NCBI GenBank assembly: GCA_020832085.1
Contig: JAFIFJ010000098.1
Span: 1-64,000, forward strand
Reading direction: 5' to 3'
From: Gammaproteobacteria bacterium
GTDB lineage: Bacteria > Pseudomonadota > Gammaproteobacteria > Pseudomonadales > Azotimanducaceae
Length of the DNA: 64,000 nucleotides
Shown: in pieces, positions 35,949 to 44,154 of the stretch
How the letters are laid out: the number at the start of each line of letters is the position of its first letter
Position numbering within the stretch: position 1 is the stretch's first letter
Notes under the pieces: model-generated
The model's database searches: none
What the model saw: only the letters and a program-made list of their open reading frames with translations
What the model was told of the DNA's origin: nothing
Made by a program: the position numbers and the translations under genes

Positions 35949-37049
35949 ATGGCCCGTCGCAAACGCCAATTCAACGTCTTCAGCCTGTCCTTCCTCGACA
36001 TCATGAGCTGTGGTTTCGGCGCGGTGATCCTGTTTTTCATGATCATCAGCGCGCAGATCGCCGTTGAAACCGACGAGACGGTGCGTGAGGACAGTGCCGA
36101 GATCGAACGTCTCGAGGCCCGGGTCTCCGCCAGCGGCAGGCAACTGAACCGCCTGCGCGAAGCCCTCGCCGGCGCCATCGAGAATCGCGCCAGTACCCGT
36201 GCCGAGGCAGAAGAGCTGTCGGCGGCGGTGCGGGAAGCCGAGGCCCGCATGTCAGAACGGCAGCGCACCGAGATCGAAAGGCGCGAGGAGCTGCGCCGTC
36301 TGCAGGAGGAGCTGCGCCAGCTGCAGGCGGAAACCCAGCAGCTCGCCGAGGAGGCGATGACCCGCGAGGAAGCCGGACGCCAGATCCGCGCCCTGACCGG
36401 CGATGGCGACCGTGCCTATCTCACCGGCATGCGCATGGGCGGTGACCGCATCCTGATCCTGGTGGACGTGTCCACCAGCATGCTCGACGAGACGCTGGTG
36501 AACGTGATCCGACGCCGCAACATGCCCTTCGAGCGCAAGGTGTCCTCGGACAAGTGGCAGCGGGTCCTGGCCACCATCGACTGGCTCACGGCGCAAATCC
36601 CACCCACCAGCCAGTTTCAGGTGTATCTCTTCAACGATCAGGCCCGACCTCTCATCGAGGGCACGGAAGGCACCTGGCTCTCCGCCTCCGAGCAGGTGGG
36701 TCGACTGGACGAGGCCGTCGAGAAGACCCGAACGCTCGATCCCGGCGGTGGCAGCAGCCTGCACGCGGCCTTTGGCGTTATCCGCAACCTTGCGCCCCGG
36801 GCGGACAACGTCTACCTGATCACCGACAGCCTGCCTACGGTGGGCGACAGTCCGCCCACGCGGAGCGTGATCTCCGGTCGCGAGCGTGTGCGTCTGTTCG
36901 AACTGGCCGTCCGTACGCTGCCCACCAACGTGCCGCTCAATATCATTCTGTTTCCGCTGGAAGGCGATCCCCGCGCCGCACCGGCCTACTGGGACCTGAC
37001 GCTGCGTACCGGAGGAACCTTCCTGAGCCCGACGAAGGATTGGCCATGA
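35949..37049 (+). CDS. VWA-domain protein with MotB/ExbD-like transmembrane aspartate (subunit 1)
   Basis: 366 residues. Residues 8-33 are a transmembrane helix carrying SLSFLDIMSCGFGAVIL, with Asp17 where MotB, ExbD and TolR carry their proton-relay Asp. Residues ~45-145 are a coiled coil rich in Glu/Arg. A von Willebrand A domain (~165-350) follows with MIDAS DVSTS (Asp173) and LITDSLPT. It is thus a channel B-subunit with a metal-dependent binding head in the periplasm. Its stop overlaps the next VWA gene by 4 bp. Confidence 0.9.
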   Translation: MARRKRQFNVFSLSFLDIMSCGFGAVILFFMIISAQIAVETDETVREDSAEIERLEARVSASGRQLNRLREALAGAIENRASTRAEAEELSAAVREAEARMSERQRTEIERREELRRLQEELRQLQAETQQLAEEAMTREEAGRQIRALTGDGDRAYLTGMRMGGDRILILVDVSTSMLDETLVNVIRRRNMPFERKVSSDKWQRVLATIDWLTAQIPPTSQFQVYLFNDQARPLIEGTEGTWLSASEQVGRLDEAVEKTRTLDPGGGSSLHAAFGVIRNLAPRADNVYLITDSLPTVGDSPPTRSVISGRERVRLFELAVRTLPTNVPLNIILFPLEGDPRAAPAYWDLTLRTGGTFLSPTKDWP

Positions 37050-38056
37050 GACGGCGCCGCCGCGATACGGACACCTTGAGCCTGTCCTTCCTGGACGCCA
37101 TTTCCTGCGGTTTTGGCGCCATCATCCTGCTGCTGGTGATCGTCAAGATCTATGAACCGCAGCTGCGGGCCGAAGTGGTGGACGACACGGAAGCCCGCCT
37201 CGCCTTCCTGCAGCAGCGCCTGGCTGACATTCAGGACGACACCCGGACGACCTCTGAGCGCATGAGTTCCACCGAGGCGGAACTGGTCCGGGAGCGTGAC
37301 CGGCTCGAACGTCTGCGCCGGGAACTTGCCCGCATCGAGAGCGCCACCGACGAGACCCGCACCGACGCCCAGGTGATGGCCGAACTCGAGTCGCGGCTGC
37401 AACGGGCCAAGCAACAGCTCACGGAGGAGATGCAGCGCCTGCTGGCGGATTTCCGACCCGCTCACATGGATCAGCAGGTGGGCGGCATTCCCATCGACGC
37501 CGAGTGGGTGGTGTTCGTGATCGACACCTCACCGAGCATGACCAACTACACCTGGCCGCGCATGATGCAGACCATGGAAGAGATCCTGGACGTCTACCCA
37601 CAGGTGAAGGGCATGCAGGTGATGAACGACATGGGGACGCATCTGTTCCGGGGCCGGCAGGGCGAGTGGATCGATGACACGCCGGCGTTCCGACGTTCCG
37701 TCCTGCAGCGTCTGCAGAGCTGGCGACCCTTCTCCAATTCGAGCCCCGTGGAAGGTCTGATGGAAGCAGTCCGGCTCTACGGCCGCAACAACGACAACGT
37801 CAGCATCTACTATCTCGGCGACGAGATGCACGGCCACGATCTGCACGGTGCCGCCGAACGGGTGCGGATATCGAACCAGCATCCGGACGGCGGCACCTGG
37901 GCCCGCATTCACTCGGTAGGCTTTCCGGTGATCTTCGACTACACCGGGGCAGTCCAGGAAACCGGGCTGCGCTTCGCCGTGCTCATGCGCATCATCTGCG
38001 AACAGAACAACGGCACCTTCGTCGCCCTTCACAGCGGCCGCGACCGGCGCCGCTAG
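37046..38056 (+). CDS. VWA-domain protein with MotB/ExbD-like transmembrane aspartate (subunit 2)
   Basis: 336 residues, ATGA overlap with the previous gene. The N-terminal helix carries SLSFLDAISCGFGAIIL with Asp17 at the same position as the upstream paralogue. A coiled coil (~40-130) and a VWA domain with MIDAS DTSPS (Asp160) and YLGDEMHGHD follow. Overall similarity to subunit 1 is strong only in the membrane motif and layout, so the pair may form a heterodimeric B unit. Last gene of the cluster; repeat copy B follows. Confidence 0.9.
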   Translation: MRRRRRDTDTLSLSFLDAISCGFGAIILLLVIVKIYEPQLRAEVVDDTEARLAFLQQRLADIQDDTRTTSERMSSTEAELVRERDRLERLRRELARIESATDETRTDAQVMAELESRLQRAKQQLTEEMQRLLADFRPAHMDQQVGGIPIDAEWVVFVIDTSPSMTNYTWPRMMQTMEEILDVYPQVKGMQVMNDMGTHLFRGRQGEWIDDTPAFRRSVLQRLQSWRPFSNSSPVEGLMEAVRLYGRNNDNVSIYYLGDEMHGHDLHGAAERVRISNQHPDGGTWARIHSVGFPVIFDYTGAVQETGLRFAVLMRIICEQNNGTFVALHSGRDRRR

Positions 38057-38066
38057 CCGGATCAAA

Positions 38067-38252
38067 CCCTGTGCTGCGCTGCGGGTGCCTTCCCACAATT
38101 GCGATACGCCAGCTGCCGGCAATTCACTGACCGCGAGCGAGCCGCTCCTGTGGGAAGTTTCCCGCAGCGCAGCGCAGGGGAACGATGGCGTGGCCTTCGA
38201 GCGAGGTTGTTCAGATCGGCCCCCTGCGCTGCGCTCCGGGAGCCTTCCCACA
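38067..38252 (+). repeat. Dispersed inverted-arm repeat, copy B (one and a half units)
   Basis: A complete 104-bp unit spans 38149-38252. A lone right arm at 38067-38097 lies 155 bp before the matching arm of the full unit. By eye the full unit differs from the one at 43917-44020 at 8 of 104 positions. It fills the gap between the convergent VWA subunit 2 and CoA-binding genes. Confidence 0.85.
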
Positions 38253-38261
38253 AAGGCGGTT

Positions 38262-38636
38262 TCAGGACACCGCGAGATCGTCGAAGCGGCCCTCGTCGAG
38301 AAGGACCAGCGTGCAGGCCAGCTGCACCGGAACGCCTTTGGTCCGCAGGGCTGCCACCACATCCGGGTCGTCAGCACCCGGGTTGAGAATCACGCGCCGC
38401 GGTGCCAGGGCGGCGATCCCCGATACCAACGGCAGCATGCGGTCGCGGCCCAGATAGACTGTGATGGTCTGCGGCACGGGCGACAATGCTTCGAAGGGCA
38501 CTGTCGGCACCCCCTCCACTTCATCGAAGGCGGGGTTCACGGGAATGACGCCGTGCCCATGGGCACGCAGCTTGCGCTGGGCGCGATTGGCAAAGCGGTC
38601 GGGCTTGGGGCTTGCGCCCAGAATCACGACATCCAT
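38262..38636 (-). CDS. CoA-binding (YccU-type) protein
   Basis: 124 residues, a stand-alone CoA-binding Rossmann domain. VVILGASPKPDRFANRAQRKL is the signature loop, followed by GVIPVNPAFDEVEGVPTV and VILNPGADD. Small cytoplasmic protein of unknown physiological role, related to the N terminus of acyl-CoA synthetases. Single gene beside repeat copy B. Confidence 0.9.
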   Translation of the reverse strand: MDVVILGASPKPDRFANRAQRKLRAHGHGVIPVNPAFDEVEGVPTVPFEALSPVPQTITVYLGRDRMLPLVSGIAALAPRRVILNPGADDPDVVAALRTKGVPVQLACTLVLLDEGRFDDLAVS

Positions 38637-38720
38637 GGTTCGCTTCCATCAGGGGCAGGCGACCGCGCCTTGGCAATACGCGGTCGCCTGCAGAGACTGA
38701 ACCGCCGAGGGCGGACTTGC

Positions 38721-39770
38721 TCACATGGCGTCGACGAGATTTCTCAGCTTCTCGCACTGCCGGATGCGCTCCTCCCGGCTGTCGCCGAACAAAGAGACGT
38801 TGAGCGCATTGACGCCCGCTTCCTTCAGGGCATGCAGCCGTTCGGTGACGAAGCCCTCGTCACCGATCAGCGAGGCCTTGGCCAGATACTCGTCCGGAAT
38901 GGCGGCTTCGGCTTCGTCCTTGCGTCCGGCCAGGAACAGTTCCTGAATCACTTCCGCTTCCTTCTCGTAGCCGTTCTTGCGGAAGATCTGGTTGTAGAAG
39001 TTCTTCTCCTTTGCCCCCATGCCGCCCACATAGAGCGCTATCTGCGGGCGCGCCCGATTGCGCAGAGGCTCCATGCCTTTGCCAATGGCCACCCCGCCGC
39101 CGGCGAATACCTCCAGCGGTGCCCGGTTCGGGTCCCGCTTCGCCTTGCCCTCGGCCAGCGCCTTGCCCCAGATATCGTCGGCACCCTCGGCCATGAAGAA
39201 CGCCGGCAGCCAGGCATCGGCGATTTCTGCGGTCATGGCCACACTCTGGGGACCCAAGGCCGCAACGCAGATCGGAATGTCGTCACGGACCGGGTGATTG
39301 ATCAGCTTCAGGGGTTTGCCAAGTCCCGTGCCTTTGTTCTTCGACAGCGGAATCTCATAGTGCTCACCGGAGTACTCCACCTTCTCCCGGCGCCACACCA
39401 TGCGGCAGATCTCGATGGCCTCGCGGATATGAGCCACCGGAGCCTTGTAGGGAATGCCGTGAAAACCTTCCATGACCTGGGGTCCGGACGCACCGATCCC
39501 CAGCATGCAGCGGCCGTCGGAAAGGTAGTCAATGCCCGCCGCGGTCATGGCCAGCAGGGTCGGGGTACGGGTGTAGACCGGCATGATGCCGGAGGCAATG
39601 GTGACCCGCTCGGTGCGGGCCGCCAGATAGCCCATGGCGCTCGGCGCGTCGAAGGAGTAAGCCTCCGGTACCCAGACCACATCCAGGCCCGCCTTCTCCA
39701 GGGCGACGACTTCTTCCGCCGCTTCACGGAAACCGCCGGCGTAACTCAGCAGGGTGCTGATGCGCATCAA
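38721..39770 (-). CDS. LLM-class flavin-dependent oxidoreductase (second copy)
   Basis: 349 residues of the luciferase-like monooxygenase fold, distinct from the 7308 gene. Landmarks: GLDVVWVPEAYSFDAPSAMGYLA, RVTIASGIMPVYTRTPTLLAM, CMLGIGASGPQVMEGFHG and KPLKLINHPVRDDIPICVAA. The pattern fits the F420-predicted TIGR03559-like group; cofactor unproven. It lies 10 bp downstream of the GDPD gene and is probably cotranscribed with it. Substrate unknown. Confidence 0.9.
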   Translation of the reverse strand: MMRISTLLSYAGGFREAAEEVVALEKAGLDVVWVPEAYSFDAPSAMGYLAARTERVTIASGIMPVYTRTPTLLAMTAAGIDYLSDGRCMLGIGASGPQVMEGFHGIPYKAPVAHIREAIEICRMVWRREKVEYSGEHYEIPLSKNKGTGLGKPLKLINHPVRDDIPICVAALGPQSVAMTAEIADAWLPAFFMAEGADDIWGKALAEGKAKRDPNRAPLEVFAGGGVAIGKGMEPLRNRARPQIALYVGGMGAKEKNFYNQIFRKNGYEKEAEVIQELFLAGRKDEAEAAIPDEYLAKASLIGDEGFVTERLHALKEAGVNALNVSLFGDSREERIRQCEKLRNLVDAM

Positions 39771-39780
39771 TCACTACTCC

Positions 39781-40593
39781 TTAAGATGGTTTGTCAGAAG
39801 GTTGGTCGTTTGAGCTGGCGGCAAGATGGGCCTGCAGGCGCAGAATCTGATCCGTGAAGATCCAGTCCACATCGCGCGTGGCCTCGCGCCTGAGCGCGCC
39901 GCCGAACTCCACGAAACCGGTGCCGATCTTCTTCCCTTCCTGCCGCAGCTCCCGCAGCCGTTTGGGACCCAGAAACACGAACGATCCGGAGATTCCGCCG
40001 TGTCCGAGGCGGCGATTGGCGGCGATGATCTCACCCGGATTCAACCAGGCCACGTCCACATAGGCCGAGGGCGGAATGAGCCTGAAACCCTCCAGGTGAT
40101 CAGGGACCAGGGACAGCAGATGAAAGTCGCCCCCGGGCGTGAGATCTGCCAGCGCGCGACTCACGACCTCGGGGACCTCGGATCTCTCCCGCCAGGATTC
40201 CTTGACCTCGATCATCAGGTGCATGCGGCCACCGTAGCGCTCCACCACCTCGGACAGATGGGGGACGGCCGGCGCCACCCGGCGCAGGGTGGCGAAATCC
40301 ACCTCGGCAATGGTGAGATCCGGCCTCCCGTGCAGACGGCCGAGGTGGGGGTCGTGATGGATCACCGGTTCGAGGTCCCGGGTCAGCTGCACATCGAGTT
40401 CCACCCCCCACACCCCGCGCTCGAAGCAGAGGTCGAAGGCATTGAGCGTGTTCTCGACGGCGACGCCGTCAGCATGAGCGCCTCGATGGGCCACCAGACG
40501 CACGTCGCGGTCCTGCAGCGAGGATCTCGCGCCGGGAGCCATGCCCCAGATGCGGTTGGCAAGCGTGTTGAGACGGCTGACGAGATCGGCCAT
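39781..40593 (-). CDS. Glycerophosphodiester phosphodiesterase
   Basis: 270 residues, GDPD TIM-barrel. The catalytic set is visible: VAHRGAH, GVELDVQLT and IHHDPHLGRLHG, then LMIEVKES. No signal peptide, so probably cytoplasmic (UgpQ-like). It would release glycerol 3-phosphate from glycerophosphodiesters. Operon with the LLM oxidoreductase. Confidence 0.93.
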   Translation of the reverse strand: MADLVSRLNTLANRIWGMAPGARSSLQDRDVRLVAHRGAHADGVAVENTLNAFDLCFERGVWGVELDVQLTRDLEPVIHHDPHLGRLHGRPDLTIAEVDFATLRRVAPAVPHLSEVVERYGGRMHLMIEVKESWRERSEVPEVVSRALADLTPGGDFHLLSLVPDHLEGFRLIPPSAYVDVAWLNPGEIIAANRRLGHGGISGSFVFLGPKRLRELRQEGKKIGTGFVEFGGALRREATRDVDWIFTDQILRLQAHLAASSNDQPSDKPS

Positions 40594-40663
40594 GAAACAG
40601 GCTCATTGGGAAACACCGCCGGAGTCTTGTCGTTTTTGCCAGCGCGGTCAATTTGCATCCGGC

Positions 40664-41734
40664 TCATCCGACCGGCGTGGCGTAGGCCGTCACCTCCTCA
40701 CGGTCGTGGTAGAGATGGCGAAAGCTCAAGGCGAACTTCCCCTGCTCCGGACCGAGCACCCGGAAGAAGCGCTGCTCGGCGTCCTCCACCGCCTGCCAGC
40801 GGCGGCGCATGGGCAGCTTCAGATTGAACAGGGCCCGGTCGGCCCAGCCCCGGCGCAGCCAGCGCGCCATCAGTTCCACCACCCGGGCCGGCTTGTCCAC
40901 CAGATCACAGACCAGCCAGTCGACCCGCTGGGGCGGCTCGTAGGTGAAAGCGTCGGCGCGGATGTGCACCACGTCCGGATCGGATGCCAGCCCGGGGGCC
41001 ATGGCGCCGTTGTCGATGGCATACACGCCCAGACCCCACTGCCGCAGCACCCAGGTCCAGCCGCCCGGTGCCGCGCCCAGATCCACGGCGGTCATGCCGG
41101 AACGCAGCTCCATGTACCTTTGGTCCTCACCCACCATGTAGCGCAGCGCCTCGTCGAGCTTCAGTGCCGAACGGGAAGGCGCGCCCCCTTGCCGGCGCAG
41201 GCGTGGAATGCCTCCCGGCAGGGGCGATGACACCCGCTGCGGCGCAGCACCGATCCAGGCCTCCGTACCGCTGTCGAGCACCACATGCATGCGCAACGCC
41301 GCCGGGTCTTCAGGCCGCCACAGATCCCGCTCCTGCAGCAGTCCCTTCAGTGGGCCGGTGAGTCGCTGGGTGAGCTTGCCAAGCTCCCGATGCCCGTCCC
41401 CCTCCCCCGTCTCCACCAACGCATCCGCCACCGGCAGCTGCCAACCTGCGAGCAGGGGGCTCAAGCGGTCATTCACCGGCAGATCCGCAACGGCAGCGGA
41501 AACCGCACAGATCTGCCGCGGAAACACGTGATGTTCGAGGATGTCAGCTTGCAGCCAGGCCAGAGCATCGCCCTGGGCTGGGAAGACCTCCAGCAGTCCT
41601 GTGCCATCGCGGGTGCGGGCATGGCCACCGACGCCAGCCATGCCCAGTCGCCAGACCAGCTCGGCCGCGGTGTCGCCCTCGAATCCAGGACGGCAGAGCA
41701 CCAGCCAACGATCGAAGCCGGCGCCGCGGCTCAA
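40664..41734 (-). CDS. rlmM: 23S rRNA C2498 2'-O-ribose methyltransferase
   Basis: 356 residues from the TTG at 41734; the family in E. coli is 366. The TTG overlaps the TonB receptor stop by 4 bp (TTGA), with GAGG 7 nt upstream inside that gene. WLVLCRPGFEGDTAAELVWRLG is the N-terminal signature. The SAM loop is VDLGAAPGGWTWVL, and Lys in FNLKLPMRRRW fits the catalytic K-D-K-E set. Cytoplasmic rRNA modification. An earlier in-frame start would run into the receptor gene. Confidence 0.93.
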   Translation of the reverse strand: MSRGAGFDRWLVLCRPGFEGDTAAELVWRLGMAGVGGHARTRDGTGLLEVFPAQGDALAWLQADILEHHVFPRQICAVSAAVADLPVNDRLSPLLAGWQLPVADALVETGEGDGHRELGKLTQRLTGPLKGLLQERDLWRPEDPAALRMHVVLDSGTEAWIGAAPQRVSSPLPGGIPRLRRQGGAPSRSALKLDEALRYMVGEDQRYMELRSGMTAVDLGAAPGGWTWVLRQWGLGVYAIDNGAMAPGLASDPDVVHIRADAFTYEPPQRVDWLVCDLVDKPARVVELMARWLRRGWADRALFNLKLPMRRRWQAVEDAEQRFFRVLGPEQGKFALSFRHLYHDREEVTAYATPVG

Positions 41735-43809
41735 ATCTCTACCTCGAGCGTCACGTGCGCTCGCCTGGGCTGGCCCGGGAAATAGCGGAAGTTGCCGAAA
41801 GCGAAATCGGCCCGGTCGGCGTGCTTCTTGTCGGCGAGGTTCAAGAGCCGCAGGGAAAGACGGGCATTGGGCCGGAACTGCCAGGCCGCCCGCAGGTTGA
41901 ACAGCAGGTGACCCGGATAGGTCTCCGTGTTCTCCGCATTGACGTAGTAGCGACCGAGATAAACCGCCTCCAGTTCGCTGCTGAAGTCCTCCCGCGGTGT
42001 CCAGGCCCACTGGGCCGAGCCGTGCCAGCGGGGCGCGGTATCCACATCGTCCCCGGCAGTGATGGTCTCGCCGCCGATCTGACGCGAAAAGTCATAGCGA
42101 TGCCGGGCCCAGGTGGCCGCCAGGGACAGACTGTGGACCTCACCGGGCGCCCAGCTGACATCGAACTCCAAGCCCTCCGCCCGGGTCTTGCCTGCAGAGA
42201 TGTTGAAGCCGTTGGCGTCCCGCAGGACTTCGTCCTCCTTGCGCTCCACAAAGCCGGTCACGCCCAGAAGGATGTCCGCGCGGCGGGTCACGAAGCCCAG
42301 CTCCAGGGAGCGCAGGGACTCGCTGTTCAGATCCGTGACCTGCTGACCGGACTGCAGGCGATAGAGCTCCGTGGTCTGGGGCGCTCGGAAGCCGATGCCG
42401 CCCGTGAGCCACAGCCGCAAGTTCTCCCTGGGTCGATACTCAGCCCCCATCCGCGCGGCCAGATCCGTGAAGCGATCCTTGCGGTCCGCCGGTCGGGAAT
42501 ACAGGCACCCGCCAAAGCCGCAGGCCGTGCCGTCATCGCGGGTGTTTCCGGTCAGCGTCTGGTTGGTGTAGTCGTAGCGGACCGTTTCCAGCCGCAGGCT
42601 GTGCACAAGGTCCACCTGCGGGTGCACATGCCAGACCAGATCGTAGAAGCCGGCCGCCAGAACACTGGCCACATCGTAGTCGTAATGCACGCCCGCAGGC
42701 CGCGTGGCCTCGAGAAACGGCGTCCCCACCGTCGGGCCGTCCTGGGTCTGTTCCAACCAGGTATCTGCGTATTCCAGATGGGCGCCCACAGTCCAGGACA
42801 GCACCTCCCCCGGATTGCGCCAGCGGCCAATCACCCCCGCGCTCCATTGACCGTTCTCCTCCAGGGGCTGGCCCGGAAGAAAGTGCTGCAGGAACTCCAT
42901 TTCGCTGGCACGCACGTACGGGGTCAGGACCAGGGCCGCCCCATCATTCAGCGGTCGCAGCAGTTCACTGGAGGCACGCAGGGCCCAGGCCTTGCGATAG
43001 GCCTCGGGATTGGGATTGGTCTTACGCAGCACCGGGTCTTTGTAGGCATCCTCGCCGAGCACGAATCCACCGGTGTCCTGATCGAGGCGTGTGGCAGACA
43101 CCAGGGTGCTGGCCTGCCAGTCACCAAAGGTGGTGTCCCAGGCCAGATTCAGCTTCTGCTGGTCATGGCCGGTATCGTCGCGCCAGCCGCCACTGTCGGT
43201 GGCCTGAAGCAGGGCCCGGACCCGTCCTGCGCGGGTTTCCGCGGAGACGTCGAGGACGCCGCGGAAGTAATTCCAGGGACCGGCTTCGAGAATGACGCGC
43301 TGGGGAAGGTCGGGCTCGGCAGCGGGGGCCACCACGTTGATCACCCCGTGCAGGGCGTTGCCGCCGTAGAGCGCACTGGCCGGACCGCGGATGACTTCGA
43401 CCGCGGCGGCCTGCTCCACGTTGAGTTCGAAGAGATTGTTGACGTTGCAGAAGCCGGCAGGTCGGATCGGGACGCCGTTTTCCTGCAGCAGAAAGGCCCC
43501 GCAGGCGCCGGGACCCGAGAGTACGGCAGAGCGGACGGCCGTCAGGTGCTCCTGCTCGGACCCCCGGGAAATCCACACCCCCGGAACCCGCACCATAGCC
43601 TCGTGAGCGTGCACGGCAGCTGTCCTGCGGACGGTGGCTTCATCGAGGCGCGAGAAGTTGCCGACACTCTCGAACTCCGGAGCGAGACTGCGCTGGCCGA
43701 CGACGCGGACTTCCTCCACCACCGCGTCCGCCCAGGCAGCTCCCGCCATCACGGCCAGCGCCAGTCCTGCGATACCCAAGATCCGTCCCGCCAAGCCTGA
43801 CTCCTTCAT
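41731..43809 (-). CDS. TonB-dependent outer-membrane receptor (second)
   Basis: 692 residues. A signal peptide (~1-27) ends AWA. A TonB-box-like VVEEVRVVGQRS, a plug (~55-170, with EVIRGPASALYGGNALHGVINVV) and a barrel ending AHVTLEVEI follow. A Cys pair in the plug (GACGAFLL ... FCNVNN) is notable. It resembles ferric-siderophore/hydroxamate or catecholate receptors in length only; substrate unknown. It is followed by rlmM with translational overlap. Confidence 0.92.
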   Translation of the reverse strand: MKESGLAGRILGIAGLALAVMAGAAWADAVVEEVRVVGQRSLAPEFESVGNFSRLDEATVRRTAAVHAHEAMVRVPGVWISRGSEQEHLTAVRSAVLSGPGACGAFLLQENGVPIRPAGFCNVNNLFELNVEQAAAVEVIRGPASALYGGNALHGVINVVAPAAEPDLPQRVILEAGPWNYFRGVLDVSAETRAGRVRALLQATDSGGWRDDTGHDQQKLNLAWDTTFGDWQASTLVSATRLDQDTGGFVLGEDAYKDPVLRKTNPNPEAYRKAWALRASSELLRPLNDGAALVLTPYVRASEMEFLQHFLPGQPLEENGQWSAGVIGRWRNPGEVLSWTVGAHLEYADTWLEQTQDGPTVGTPFLEATRPAGVHYDYDVASVLAAGFYDLVWHVHPQVDLVHSLRLETVRYDYTNQTLTGNTRDDGTACGFGGCLYSRPADRKDRFTDLAARMGAEYRPRENLRLWLTGGIGFRAPQTTELYRLQSGQQVTDLNSESLRSLELGFVTRRADILLGVTGFVERKEDEVLRDANGFNISAGKTRAEGLEFDVSWAPGEVHSLSLAATWARHRYDFSRQIGGETITAGDDVDTAPRWHGSAQWAWTPREDFSSELEAVYLGRYYVNAENTETYPGHLLFNLRAAWQFRPNARLSLRLLNLADKKHADRADFAFGNFRYFPGQPRRAHVTLEVEI

Positions 43810-43916
43810 CTATGACCACTGCCCGCTTTCCTGTGCCGCAGGATACCGGAAGCCCGGCTTCATCGCGCAACGGACGGCGCGACCGAGCGAATCGCCGGCT
43901 TTCAGCGATACGCCAA

Positions 43917-44110
43917 TGTGCGAAGGTTCCCGGAGCGCAGCGCAGGGGAACGACGGCGTGGCCTTCGAGCGAAGTCGTCCAGATCGGCCCCCTGCGCTGC
44001 GCTACGGGAGCCTTCCCACAAAAGTGCGTCGCGGGGCCAGGCGAAACGCCGGCTTCCAGCGATACCCAACTGTGGGAAGTTTCCCGGAGCGCAGCGCAGG
44101 GGAACGATGG
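43917..44110 (+). repeat. Dispersed inverted-arm repeat, copy C (one and a half units)
   Basis: A complete 104-bp unit (43917-44020) is followed by a lone left arm at 44071-44110, 154 bp after the first left arm. The spacer before each left arm repeats too (GCGAWACGCCGGCTTYCAGCGATAC-like, W/Y variable). It fills the 345-bp gap between the second TonB receptor and the 3' end of the giant gene; nothing else is seen there. Confidence 0.85.
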
Positions 44111-44154
44111 GGCAGCCCGCGCCGCCGAGCCACCGACCGATTTCAGGCAAGGCA

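Noticed and set aside
35059-38056. Zorya-like antiphage defence (ZorA/ZorB)
   Set aside because: The MotA-like plus B-like pairing is similar, but the B proteins carry VWA rather than OmpA heads, and no Zorya helicase or nuclease is present; lipoproteins dominate.
23890-38056. Type VI secretion or gliding (Gld) locus
   Set aside because: No Hcp, VgrG, TssB/C or GldK-N type proteins are seen; the SUMF1 fold alone does not make it GldK.
41755-43800. 681-codon plus-strand frame opposite the second TonB receptor
   Set aside because: Fully covered by a clear receptor gene with signal peptide, plug and barrel; the opposite frame has no recognisable domain.
17586-44110. CRISPR arrays at the repeat loci
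   Set aside because: Only one to one and a half long units per site, with internal symmetry and no regular spacers or cas genes.
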